Position numbers and translations under genes: made by a program | NCBI GenBank assembly: GCA_024220525.1 | Contig: JAMYWO010000108.1 | Span: forward strand, 34,626 to 81,418 | DNA from: Cochliopodium minus | Lineage: Eukaryota > Discosea > Himatismenida > Cochliopodiidae | Direction: 5' to 3' | Length of the DNA: 46,793 nt | Notes under the pieces: generated by a model | The model's input: the letters and a program-made list of their open reading frames with translations, nothing else | The model's database searches: none | What the model was told of the DNA's origin: nothing | Shown: positions 20,741 through 30,188 of the stretch, in pieces | Layout of the letters: each line of letters starts with the position of its first letter | Position numbering within the stretch: the first letter of the stretch is position 1

Positions 20741-22769
20741 AGCCACTGCTCAGAGGTATAGAGTTTGAGATTGGAACAGGATTGGAGATTGAAGATTCTG
20801 TTTGAGATGAAGGAAAAAAGGATCCTTGTAATGAGTAATTAGGTTTTGATAGAATATTCTTATCTGACATTAAGGGATATAAGGAGTCCCAAATATCGAT
20901 ACTGATATAATCATTAGAATTTTTTTTCAATCTTTTCACTAAATGAAATATTTCTTCTTCTTTCTTGTTCTTTTTTACATTCTTCTTCACCAACTCTGTA
21001 AAAGATCCTACTTCAAATTTTCCTATTTTTTCCTCTTTATGTTTTTCGTTGATTATAATCTTATCAAAAAGAGAAGAACTAGAAGGAGAGGTAGAAGAAG
21101 GAGAAGGAGGAGGGGAAGAAAGAGTAGAAGAGAGACAAGAAGGAGAAGAAGGAGATTCGTCTTTAACTTCTTTATCACCCAAACCACTCTTTTGATTTAT
21201 TTCGAGAGAAGGAGAAGATGAAGGAGAAGGAGAAGATAAAGGAGAAGGAGAAGATGAAGGAGAAGGAGAAGATGAAGGGGAAGGAGAAGATAAAGGAGAA
21301 GGAGAAGATGAAGAAGAAGAAGATGAAGGAGAAGAAGGAGATTCGTCTTTATCTTCTTTATCACTTAAACCGCAATTTTGATTTTTTTCGAGAGAAGGAG
21401 AGGATGAAGTAGGAGAAGGAGATTCGTCGCACATGTCTTCTTTATCACTTAAACCGGGATTATGTTTAACTTCGAAAGAAGGAGAAGGGAGATTTGATTT
21501 TGAAGTCTTTTTTTTAATTTTTGAAGAAACTTCATCAACCATTTCATCCTTTTCCAGAATCTCAATTTTTTCTTGAGAGGGTTGAATCTTGGATTCTTTT
21601 ATTCCTTTCTTGTTATTGTACTTGATTTTGAAATCTACAAGATGTAGAGATTTATTAAGAGAGTTTCGGTTTAAGAAAGGCGGTTTCTTTATTTGTACTT
21701 TGTTGATACCAGCATAATTAGAAATTTCATCCCACATTTGAGAATAAATGTCGCTTGGAACACCTTTGTTGATATTTTCTTTACTTTGTAAAGATAATTG
21801 TATCTTTTTTGAAACAAAAGTTTTCAAGGTGATGCGATACTTATTATCATTTTTCCTCTTGGTTACAGTTATCTTTGATTTGAAATCATACAAGGAAGAT
21901 GGTTTAAGGAGGATTTGGTTGATATGACGGAAATGTATCCCTTTGTTGTCTTTCACTTTTTTATGAAGAAGAGAAGTACAGTTCTTTTCCACATGTCCTT
22001 TACCTTTACATCTCTTGCAAGCTAAGCGAGTGTTGGAGAACTTTATAAAGGTTTTTTTGACACTTCCAAAGGATGGGTGATTATTCCTCTTGTAATCAAA
22101 TTTAAAGAAATATTCTGTGATTTTATCTGGTATTTTCTCGAAAGCACAATGTATTTCGCCTTTTGTTTTGTTAATAAATGAAGGTTTAAGTTCATAAACT
22201 TCTTTTTCCACAACATCCAGCTGGTTTCCTTTATGAAGAATAACAAAATGAACAAGATGATTAGATTTATCTTTTTTTTTATCTTCATTTCTGATAGCAT
22301 TTTTGTTATTTTCATTGTTGTTTGGATTTATATCAGATTCATTGAAAATGGATGCTTTGAAACATCTTTGTGACATCTTTCTATTTAGAATTATATTTGT
22401 ATTAAGAATTCTCACAAGAAGATCTTTAAACAGTATGGGAACAGATAATCTGATTTTTCCTTGAATGTTGATATCCTCAAAATTTATGATTTTAGAGATG
22501 TCATCCTTTGTTGTATTATTTTTACTTTTGATTTTGCTTTTGTTTTTTTTGATGACTTCAATAATCAAATTCTTCATCCTATCATAAGGCATCATTGAAT
22601 TTGTGCATTCCACATTGATATTAACTTTCTCAGCAATATCAGGATTTAATTTTCCATATTCTTTTCCTTTATATATTATTGTATCTTTAATTATCTTCAA
22701 TCTCGTATCGAATGGTGGATTGGGAACACCATCATAACATAAAAAGGTTAGTCTCGGCAAATTTTCCAT
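20724..22769 (-). CDS. LINE ORF1: gag-like CCHC zinc-knuckle protein
   Basis: A single open frame of 681 residues starting MENLPRLTFLCYDG. A CCHC zinc knuckle, CKRCKGKGHVEKNC (C-x2-C-x4-H-x4-C), lies about residue 250, where LINE ORF1 proteins commonly carry nucleic-acid-binding knuckles. The region before it (PDKITEYFFKFDYKRNNHPSFG) fits the preceding globular part. The C-terminal third is low complexity: repeated SPSPSSSPSPLSS blocks between DKEDKDESPSS units. The protein should bind the element's RNA. It is followed directly by ORF2 in a different, overlapping frame. Confidence 0.8.
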   Translation of the reverse strand: MENLPRLTFLCYDGVPNPPFDTRLKIIKDTIIYKGKEYGKLNPDIAEKVNINVECTNSMMPYDRMKNLIIEVIKKNKSKIKSKNNTTKDDISKIINFEDINIQGKIRLSVPILFKDLLVRILNTNIILNRKMSQRCFKASIFNESDINPNNNENNKNAIRNEDKKKDKSNHLVHFVILHKGNQLDVVEKEVYELKPSFINKTKGEIHCAFEKIPDKITEYFFKFDYKRNNHPSFGSVKKTFIKFSNTRLACKRCKGKGHVEKNCTSLLHKKVKDNKGIHFRHINQILLKPSSLYDFKSKITVTKRKNDNKYRITLKTFVSKKIQLSLQSKENINKGVPSDIYSQMWDEISNYAGINKVQIKKPPFLNRNSLNKSLHLVDFKIKYNNKKGIKESKIQPSQEKIEILEKDEMVDEVSSKIKKKTSKSNLPSPSFEVKHNPGLSDKEDMCDESPSPTSSSPSLEKNQNCGLSDKEDKDESPSSPSSSSSSSSPSPLSSPSPSSSPSPSSSPSPLSSPSPSSSPSLEINQKSGLGDKEVKDESPSSPSCLSSTLSSPPPSPSSTSPSSSSLFDKIIINEKHKEEKIGKFEVGSFTELVKKNVKKNKKEEEIFHLVKRLKKNSNDYISIDIWDSLYPLMSDKNILSKPNYSLQGSFFPSSQTESSISNPVPISNSIPLSSGSEETK
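21200..21345 (-). repeat. 18-bp tandem repeats in LINE ORF1
   Basis: On the plus strand, repeated GGAGAAGGAGAAGATGAA units (with TAAA variants), about seven in a row. On the coding strand they give the Ser-Pro array. The longer unit DKED..DESPSS also recurs three times between 21150 and 21450, so the segment has expanded at two scales. Confidence 0.85.
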
Positions 22770-22862
22770 AAAAAGGAATTTGTGAATAAAATATATTCAG
22801 CTTTTTTTTTTTATTTTATTGATTAATATATTAATTAATTAATATCAAAAAAAATTGAGCTC

Positions 22863-23159
22863 ATGAAACCCATTTATCCATCTAACGATAAATTTCAAAT
22901 ATTAGAGATTTATGATTGTAAGTATAAACATAAAACAACACAAGATTCTTTGCCATATGTGAACCTGAGTCCAAAAATAGAAAATAGCATCAGAGTGGGT
23001 AAAAATAATTTACAAAACAAATTTTGCACTCATTTCAGTTCATCAATTCCAAAAATATTTATAAACAGTTTTAAAAAATTGATAGTATGTAAAACAACAA
23101 TAATTACTTTCAATCATCTGATACTAAGAAGAATTTCATATAATTTAATATTTTAAAAC
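22863..23159 (+). other. Open stretch of unknown nature upstream of the MPPED pseudogene
   Basis: A 98-codon frame beginning MKPIYPSNDKFQILEIYD, with internal splice-like GTAAGT (22918) and GTAAAAA sites. It could be a first exon of the metallophosphoesterase pseudogene that follows, but I recognise no motif in it. No other gene is visible between the LINE 5' end and 23239. Confidence 0.3.
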
Positions 23160-23238
23160 TTATAAAATATCTTGGTGAAATAAAAATTTTGGGAATGAAA
23201 AATTAACATTATCCTACCTAAATTTTTAAATTTCTTCA

Positions 23239-23970
23239 GTTTTCATATCAGATACACATGAAAATGAATCAAAATAAGTAAAGAATCAATCAATTCTTTT
23301 TTCATTTGAAAATATAAATTCTGTAAATAGATTTACCAGAAGGAGACATTTTGATTCATTCAGGAGATTTTAGCCACATTGGTAAAAATGATTTAAAAGA
23401 TTTTAAAATTAAATCAATTTAAATAGGAGAATATGAACCTTTGGTGAAATTCAATGATTAATTAGGAGCAAATTTCAAACACAAAAATAGTTATTGCAGA
23501 AATCATGATCTGCCTTTCGATAAAAATTTTTAAGAAACCAAATGGAAAGACTTTCACCAAAACAAGATAGAGATCGAAGAAAAAGAAATTTCTTTCGAAC
23601 TGTATTTATTTAGAAAGTGAGTTCGTAATAGTGGAAGGATGTAAAGAAAAAAATTGATAAGAAATTTCATTTAAAAAAAAAAAAAAATAGTAATATATGG
23701 GTCTATATTCTCCCAAAGCAGGAAATTGGGCTTTTTCCATTTTGGGTATCAAAAAAAAAAAAGATTTTTGATTAATTAAAAAATAAATGCAGAAGAAGAT
23801 CTCAAAAAAGAGTGGGAAAAAAATTCCAACAGGCAAACAAAAAAATCTAAAAAATATTAAATTTAAAAAATTAAAGTTTTCTTTTGTAAAAAGATACCGC
23901 ATTTTGGTTACTCATGGAGGCCCGGCAATTTATGGACAGTTTAATTTCTTTAAAAAGGAGTGTGGGTAAA
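23239..23970 (+). pseudogene. Decayed MPPED-type metallophosphoesterase
   Basis: Pieces of a calcineurin-like phosphoesterase of the MPPED family occur in the right order: VFISDTHENES (D-x-H metal motif), LPEGDILIHSGDFSHI (GD motif), GEYEPLVKFND-LGA, RNHDLPFD (GNHD motif, Gly changed to Arg), SIFS/KAGNWAFSIL, and RILVTHGGPAIYG (GHxH-type THG). Introns with GT-AG ends separate some of them. The frame is broken: TAA replaces the usual Trp in FNDWLG at about 23459, another TAA follows NHDLPFDKNF, and at least two single-base shifts occur (around the NHD motif and before KAGNWAF). It ends at a donor-like GTAAAT just before the N at 23977. Family members are metal-dependent phosphodiesterases. The number of breaks argues for a pseudogene, though low-quality sequence next to a gap could add some. 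Confidence 0.7.
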
Positions 23971-23976
23971 TTTATT

Positions 23977-23977
23977 N
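23977..23977. other. Single N: unresolved assembly join
   Basis: Left: the metallophosphoesterase pseudogene, at an intron start. Right: phosphomannomutase beginning mid-domain at YCLQHLE. The first part of the mutase is nowhere in the window. The two sides belong to different genes. Confidence 0.75.
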
Positions 23978-24151
23978 TATTGCTTGCAACACTTGGAGGA
24001 GGAGAAATTTGACGAGATCCACTTTTTCGGGGACAAGACAAATGAGGGTGAGAATGATTATGAGATCTACAACTCTGAGAAGACAATCGGACATCGTGTT
24101 GTTGGGCCTGAAGATACAATGAAACAAATCAAAGAATTATTTCAATTATAA
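23978..24151 (+). CDS. Phosphomannomutase, C-terminal exon only
   Basis: The frame reads YCLQHLE, then [36 protein letters not shown] and ends ELFQL. This is the C-terminal segment of the HAD-type eukaryotic phosphomannomutase, where FFGDKT..GxNDYEI..D.RT.GH.V..PeDT...l..LF is invariant-like. The enzyme converts mannose-6-phosphate to mannose-1-phosphate for GDP-mannose and glycosylation. The catalytic DxDGT motif and about three quarters of the protein are missing because of the N at 23977. The gene is probably intact in the genome. It converges on transaldolase with about 70 bp between the stops. Confidence 0.88.
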   Translation, partial: YCLQHLEEEKFDEIHFFGDKTNEGENDYEIYNSEKTIGHRVVGPEDTMKQIKELFQL

Positions 24152-24222
24152 AATTAAAAAAAAATTAAATTATAAAATTAAATATTTTTAATTTAAAAGA
24201 AAAACTATCTCCGAAAGAAAGA

Positions 24223-25728
24223 TTAAAGGAACTTTCTGATGATATCTTCGAGTTTTTCGATATCTTGAGCAAACTTTCTGATACCCTCAGATAATTTGAC
24301 AGTAGCCATCTCATCTTGATTCAATCTCCAACGGAAAGATTTCTCATCAGGGACGAACTTGTCCAATTTGCTGACTTCTCCTGATTTTTGAGAATCCAAA
24401 ACTTTGTGAACCTCTACCTTTGCTTCTTGAAGTTCTTTCAAGAGATTAGGACTGATTGTCAACAAATCACATCCTGCAAGTGCGATGGTTTGTTCTTTGG
24501 TTCTGAAAGAAGCTCCCATAACGACTGTTTTGTATCCATGTTTTTTATAATAGTTGAAAATTTCTGTTACTGAGACAACTCCTTCAAAATTTTTCAAAAG
24601 AGAAAGTAAACAAAAAGAAAAAGAATAAAGGTTTGACCCTTTAAATAATATTTGAATAGTAATGATAAATGATATTATCTCTTTAGAGGTACTGTTATTG
24701 TTTATGATTAGTCATTAAATGATATCAAATCCAAATTGAATTAAATACTCTTAGATATAATTGAAAGTATATTGATTTGATTCATAAGAATAATGAGGAT
24801 GATTGGATATAAGGAATGAAAATTCACATACCAGGATCTTCACTTGGAGTATAAAAAAATTTAGGGTCTCTTTTTTCTTTTTCTTTGAAATAATCTGTGA
24901 TTCTTCCAACGAAAGGGGAGATGAGGGTGACATTTGCCTCTGCACAAGCTTGTGCTTGTACCAAACTGAACAACAAGGTCATATTGACATGGATTCCTTC
25001 TTGTTCCAAAACTTTGGCAGCTTGAATACCTTCCCAAGTGGAAGCAATCTTTATCAAAATTCTATCCTTTGAAATTCCTTCTTTTTCATACAATGAAATT
25101 ATTTCTCTTGCCTACCAAATCAATTTGTTAGATAATTAGAATGTAATGAAATTTAAATATATTTGTTTATAAAAGTATGTAATTGTATTATCTAGATGGG
25201 GGAATGATTATTTTTTTTCAATTACTTTTTTGATGGTTGCTTCAACATCGAATGATAATCTTGCATCGATTTCTGTTGAGACTCTTCCTGGAATGATTTC
25301 CAAGATCTTCTTTCCAAAAGTTACAGCAAGATAATCCTAAAATAAATTTTTTTTTGGGTGAGGAAGTATTATAAATTGATGGAGGAAGTAATATAAAATC
25401 AATAATTTTAAGGAAGTTTTATTACGACTGTATGTTCAAGAATTTCTTTTTCATTTTTTCCATTCTTCTTTCCATATTCAACTGATGTTTGTACGATTCC
25501 TTTATATTGTTCCATCAAAGCCGCAGAATATAATAAACTTGGATTTGTGGTTGCATCTGTTTGTTATATTTGATCAATAAAGAAAAAAAAAATTTTATTG
25601 GAAATTAAGCTTTTTTTTTTTGAAGAGATTTCATCACCTTGTGGCTTATAATTGGAGATTTGTTCAAAATCACCAGTATCTGCAACAACAGTTGTAAAAG
25701 TTTTTATTTGAGTGAGCGAATCAGACAT
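24223..25728 (-). CDS. Transaldolase
   Basis: Five exons on the minus strand from the Met at 25728 ([21 protein letters not shown]). Exon 2 has [13 protein letters not shown] with the catalytic Asp and TNPSL. Exon 3 carries [12 protein letters not shown]. Exon 4 has [15 protein letters not shown] with the Schiff-base lysine and [16 protein letters not shown]. The last exon includes [26 protein letters not shown] and [20 protein letters not shown]. This covers the whole class I TAL-B fold, so the gene looks complete. It transfers dihydroxyacetone units in the non-oxidative pentose phosphate pathway, in the cytosol. Introns are short and of ordinary A/T composition. Confidence 0.93.
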
Positions 25729-25886
25729 TTTTTTTTTTTTTTTATTCTTGTTGAAATTAAAACAAGGAATAAACTTATTGAAAGGTTTAATCAACTTATC
25801 AGATCAAATCTTTTGAATTTGTTTGGAATGATCAATAAATATTTGATAATGGGTTTTAATAAAATAAAAAAAGCGAATATATATAA

Positions 25887-26908
25887 ATGACTGAATATGA
25901 TAATTTATTCAAAATCTTGCTTGTTGGAGGTCAAATTTTTTAATTCCACGTCAATTTATATTTAATGAAAAAAAAAATAAAGATTCTGGAGCAGGTAAAT
26001 CATGCCTGATTTTGAGATATGCAGATGACACCTTCTCTGATTCATTTATTCAAACGTAATAAAATTATAATTCAAAATATTCAATATAATCAAAAAAGAA
26101 ATTGAAAGAATTGGGGTAGATTTCAAAATAAGGACGATCAAAATTCAAAATAAAATTGTTAAATTACAAATATGGGATACTGTAAGAAAAAATTTCAATC
26201 ATTTATATAAATATTTATATTATATAATTATTTATATCAAAATTAAGGCTGGTCAAGAAAGGTTGAAAAAAAAAATTTTTTATCAGAAAATAAATGAAAA
26301 ATATTTTCAAAAAAGATTCAGGACGATCACTGTAGTTATATTTCTTTTCAAAAAATTAAATAAATATTAATAAAGAGGTTTTAAAAAGTGTAGTTATTAC
26401 AGAGGGGCACATGGTATTGTGGTTGCATTTGATCTAACTAATGTCACTACATTCAACAATTGTAATCAATGGTTTCAGGAGATAGAAAATAATGGTAAAA
26501 AATAATAAATTTTAACAAAAAAAAAAAAAAATGAAAAATTTATGAAATGAAAAACTAAATTTTGTTAAGCGTCTCAAAATACCACAAGGATAATTGTTGG
26601 ATGCAAAAGTGATTTAGTTAATCAAAGAAAAGTTAGTGCAGAGGTTATAAAGGAATACTATGAATCTTTTGGTCTAAATTGTAATAAAATTTAATTTTTT
26701 CATTCAAAAATTGATAAAATTTCATGAAATTTTTTTTTTTGAAATAGATGTGGAAACTTCTTCTAAGAGTGGAGAAAATGTTGAAAAAGTTTTCGAAGTT
26801 TTAACACAAGAGATATTCATAAATTTAAAAATTGATCCAAGTGAAAATAATGGAAATGTTATTTTGGGAAAAAAAAAGAAAACCAAAAAATCTTCATGTA
26901 TAATTTAA
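25887..26908 (+). CDS. Rab-like small GTPase 1 of the array
   Basis: Seven to eight small exons starting [14 protein letters not shown]. GTPase motifs: P-loop [10 protein letters not shown] (the Asp codon is split by intron 1), switch [20 protein letters not shown] (Walker B and switch II with Gln), [17 protein letters not shown]4 GCKSDL and G5 ETSSKSG. The [16 protein letters not shown] and YYRGAHG signatures are Rab-type. The G4 Asn is replaced by Cys, as in all five paralogues. A lysine-rich tail ends SSCII, Cys plus two residues. Rabs recruit effectors for vesicle traffic when bound to GTP and membrane-anchored by prenylation. Closest to the Rab1/8 type of sequence, but no orthologue is assigned. 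Confidence 0.88.
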
Positions 26909-27239
26909 GAATTAAACAATTTTTTATTTCTTTTTGTTTATTTATCAAACTATTTTTATTCAAGATGTCTATTTTAAAACCTTAAGTGTGTTCCAACAAC
27001 TCTTTTATTCTCTTTTCTTTTCAAGGATTACTTTATCCTTTACACCTAATTTATTTTTTAATTCTTCATATTTTCTTTTCAAGTTTTGATTTTCATTTTC
27101 TTTCAGATTCAACAAACACATTTTTTGTTGTTTTTGTTATAAAGATTGAAAAAGGATCAATGATACTCTAAATCAAATATTTCATAATTGGGAAAACAAA
27201 TTGTAAATTAATTTTTTTGAAGAAAGAAAAAAAAAAAAA
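26909..27239. other. Spacer between Rab gene 1 and the poly(A)-ended insert
   Basis: A/T-rich. A 61-codon hydrophobic frame starting at 26986 is F/L-rich and has no recognisable features, so I leave it out as a gene. Nothing else seen. Confidence 0.5.
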
Positions 27240-27416
27240 ATGTCTGATTGGGAGAATGGCAACGGGATTGGAAGCTGCAAAAATAATAAGACATCGTGTC
27301 ATCGCCTCTTGTGCTAAAGCAGTAGCCCATCAACTACTGATGCAAAAGTACACACTGAACCAGGATAGGATAGTAGAGATTACTATCCTTGACTCAAAAA
27401 AAAAAAAAAAAACTAT
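27240..27416 (+). other. Compositionally distinct insert ending in poly(A)
   Basis: 27240-27397 is clearly less A/T-rich than its surroundings and ends in an uninterrupted A-run (about 17 bases). It begins ATGTCTGATTGGGAGAATGG. One frame reads GLEAAKIIRHRVIASC...HQLLMQKYTLNQDRIVEI; the ATG frame stops after about 25 codons. The poly(A) end suggests a retroposed fragment (SINE or processed-transcript piece). I found no convincing target duplication or tRNA-type A/B boxes, and no parent in the window. Confidence 0.4.
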
Positions 27417-27655
27417 ATCTAATTCAAATCTCATCTAATATTTGAATTCAAAAAAATTAATTAAACTTTATTTTTTTTAAATGAAGACAATCAAAAAGAA
27501 AGTCTCCCTATTTTATTAAGAATCTATCATTTTTTGAGAAATAAAAATAGGTAAAAAAGGGAGTGTTGTCATTGGTTTGTTTGGTCAAACATTAAAGTAA
27601 AAAAATTCGGATAAGTTAAAATAAAAATACAATTAGGAAATTATATCCAAAGGAT

Positions 27656-27930
27656 TAAATCTCCGTTATAGTCAATGCGTCACCATTAGAGACCTTGAAG
27701 AACATGTAGTGGTCAAAGTATTTACTATCGAATCTGAATCTTTTGAGAACTGAGAATTTGCAATGATTCAATTCAATCATCTTTATATTTTTGATTAAGT
27801 AAAGATGTGCGTTTTCCAGGATGTTTTTTTTCTTTTCTAAATCATTGGTGTGGACAATAAAATTTCTTGTTATCCAAATAGCCCAATTCAGAAGAAATGA
27901 ATGAGTTACTCCATTAATTTTGCTTGTAAA
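27656..27930 (-). other. Orphan open exon-like segment, minus strand
   Basis: Starting after a possible acceptor TTTACAAG near 27930, the minus strand reads open for about 88 codons: SKINGVTHSFLLNWAIWI, NDLEKKKNILENAHLYLI, KNIKMIELNHCKFSVLKRF, FDHYMFFKVSNGDALTITEI, then TAA. Normal-looking composition suggests a real or once-real terminal exon, but there is no upstream exon before Rab gene 2 starts at 27989 on the other strand. I do not recognise it. It could be a gene remnant. Confidence 0.35.
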
Positions 27931-27988
27931 TTAATTAAACTTTATTAATAAAAAAAAAAAATAAAAAATTGAAAAACTTTTTCTGTCG

Positions 27989-28997
27989 ATGAATTCTGAA
28001 CATAAAGATCATCTTTTCAAATTATTGATAATAGGAGGTATATCATCAATCCCTTAAATATTATTTTTAAATTGATAAACTCAACTTTATTAAGATTCAA
28101 AAGTTGGAAAATCTTCTTTATTATTGAGATTGGTTGAAGATACATTCGATGAAGATATCAATATCACGTATAAAAATTTATTTTGAGATATAATTGAGAA
28201 ATATATTTTAAAAATCAGTTGAAGAATAGGAGCAGATCATAAATCCAAGAGAATCAATTTGAAAGGAAAAACCATAGAACTTCAGATATGGGATACTGTA
28301 AAAAATAAAATAATATATTATGAAGAAATTTAAAATTGAAATTATATTTGATGAAAAAATTTATAGGCAGGCCAAGAAAGATTTAGATCCATCTCCGTAC
28401 AAATAAATTAACATATATTTGAATATTATTTGAAATCAATTTAATAGTCTAGTTATTATCGAGGATCACTAGGAATAGTGGTAGCCTTTGATGTAACGGA
28501 TCCATGTACATTTAATAATTGCAATCAATGGATACAAGAAATTGACAGATATGGTCAAAAAAAAAAAAAATGAAATTTAATTGCTGTTATACTTTTCTAT
28601 TTTAACAATAAAATTATTTGTATCAAGCAATATTCATTTTCCTTTATTTTAGCTTGTGAAAATGTCACTAAACTACTTGTTGGGTGTAAATGTGATCTTG
28701 TTGAAGGTAGAAAAGTTGATTATCAAACAATAAAGGAATATTCTGACAATTTCGGATTGGATTGTAAAGCAATAGCCTTATTTTTAAAATAAAAAAATTA
28801 TATTAATTAATCTATAAAAAGATATAGAAACTTCTTCTAAAAATAATACTAATGTATTCGAAGCTTTTTTTAAAATGACGGAACTTATCTTTGATAGAAT
28901 GAATTGCCCGAATGAGAAAAAATTAAAGAAAAAGGTAGATCTTAAAAACAAAGATCCTTCTTCTTCCAAGAAAAAGTCCTCTCTTTGTATCTTATAA
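27989..28997 (+). CDS. Rab-like small GTPase 2 of the array
   Basis: Starts [16 protein letters not shown]. Motifs: P-loop [10 protein letters not shown] with the Asp codon split by intron 1, switch I TIGADHKS (shifted from the TIGVDF form), [35 protein letters not shown]4 GCKCDL (Cys for Asn) and ETSSKNN in place of ETSAK. The tail is long, basic and Ser-rich, ending SSLCIL. Unlike genes 1, 3 and 4 there is no intron between ER and FR of switch II, a trait shared with gene 5. All key nucleotide-binding residues except the G4 Asn are present, so it should be an active GTPase. Confidence 0.87.
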
Positions 28998-29085
28998 TTT
29001 TTGTATTAAATTATTTTTTTTCTTTTTTTTCATTGTTATAGTTTCTTTTCACAAAAAAATTAAAAATTTAAAAAAATTGAGATAA

Positions 29086-30122
29086 ATGATCAACAATGTT
29101 CACAAAAAGAAATTCAAAATAATCATAATTGGAGGTTTAATTTGTTCTTTCAAATTTTAAAAATTCTTTCATTTATTCAAGATTTTGACTTATTTAGATT
29201 CGAATGTTGGAAAAACAAGCCTTTTATTGAGATTCAATAAGGTATATTCAATGAATCTTCACAATCCACGTAAATTATAAGTTATTTTTTAGGATATATA
29301 TAAATACTTTGTTCAATAAGAATTGGAGCAGATAGTTTTGATAAACAAGTAATAATAAATGATAAAACAATCAATTTGGTTTTATGGGATACTGTAAAAA
29401 ATAAATTCACTGAAAAATGAAAATTTTATTTGTAAAAAATCTTAAATAAACAGGCTGGACAAGAAAGGTAAAAAGTAGAATTATGATTCATAACTAACAA
29501 ATTTACTTGTAAAAATAGATTTAGGACTCTCACTGTAAAAATAAAAATTATTGTTTGAAAAAATTATTTTCAATTTATAAAGTCTAGTTTTTATTGAGGA
29601 GTTCATGGAATTATTTTTGCTTTTGACATAACAAAAAAAGACACTTTATTTTGTGGAGTAAGAAGGTGGATAGAAGAATCATACCGATATGGTAAGAAAA
29701 TAAAAAAAAAAGAAATGTTAATTTAAAATTTTTTTGCAAAATAAAATTCCTTTAATAAACACCAAGTAAAATGAATAAAAATTAAAAATTTTAATAATCT
29801 TTCCAGCTTTAGATGGTCCAAGAGTGATAGTAGGATGTAAAAGTGATTTAGAAAGTAATAGAGAAGTAAGTTATGAAGAAGCAAAAAATTTTGCTAGTGA
29901 GATTGGTTCAGATTGTAAAAATTAATTTTTCCTCAAATTTTTTAATAAAATATTCAAACTTTTTTTCAATTAAAAGATATCGAAACATCTTCAAAAAGCG
30001 GAAATAAAGTGGAGGAATCTTTTCTTGCTCTTGCTAAAGAATTTGAATACCAGAGTGTACAATCTGAAAACAATATTCCAAAACAAACTGAACCTAAATC
30101 TTTTTTTCAATGTTCTAATTGA
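29086..30122 (+). pseudogene. Rab-like small GTPase 3 of the array, with one internal stop
   Basis: Starts MINNVHKKKFKIIIIG. P-loop GDSNVGKTSL, switch [24 protein letters not shown]4 GCKSDL, G5 ETSSKSG, ending KSFFQCSN. The frame and splice sites are otherwise whole, but where every paralogue has Arg in (Y/F)YRG this gene has TGA (29595-29597), giving FY-stop-GVHG. CGA or AGA to TGA is a one-base change. Either a recent pseudogene or a sequencing error. The Gly-Ala-His that follows in others is also changed (GVHG), and AFDITKKDTLFCG is more diverged, so a real loss is plausible. Readthrough is unlikely because TGA ends this gene and at least two others in the window. Confidence 0.75.
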
Positions 30123-30188
30123 TTCAATAAAAATTTTTCTTCAAATTGAAATTGATAAAAAAAAAAAAAAAATCTGTTTAAAAAGAAA

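Larger units (their letters stand above)
19175..22790 (-). mobile_element. Non-LTR retrotransposon (APE-type LINE), 3' part missing
   Basis: Two ORFs in the same orientation: ORF1 (22769-20724, zinc knuckle) and ORF2 (from about 20740, endonuclease plus the beginning of reverse transcriptase). Both frames are open as far as they run, so the element looks young. The 5' end lies close upstream of 22769, in A/T-rich sequence. The 3' part, including most of the reverse transcriptase and the 3' UTR, is lost at the N at 19174. Confidence 0.82.

Noticed and set aside
20943-21412. Plus-strand Arg/Glu/Lys-rich frames opposite the LINE
   Set aside because: They are antisense shadows of the Ser/Pro repeats in LINE ORF1.
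26986-27171. Small hydrophobic protein between Rab gene 1 and the poly(A) insert
   Set aside because: F/L/S-rich frame in T-rich spacer, without motif or splice context.
29595-29597. TGA as a sense codon (altered genetic code)
   Set aside because: TGA terminates the LYR-ApaG gene, the J-domain gene and Rab gene 3 itself, so reassignment is very unlikely.
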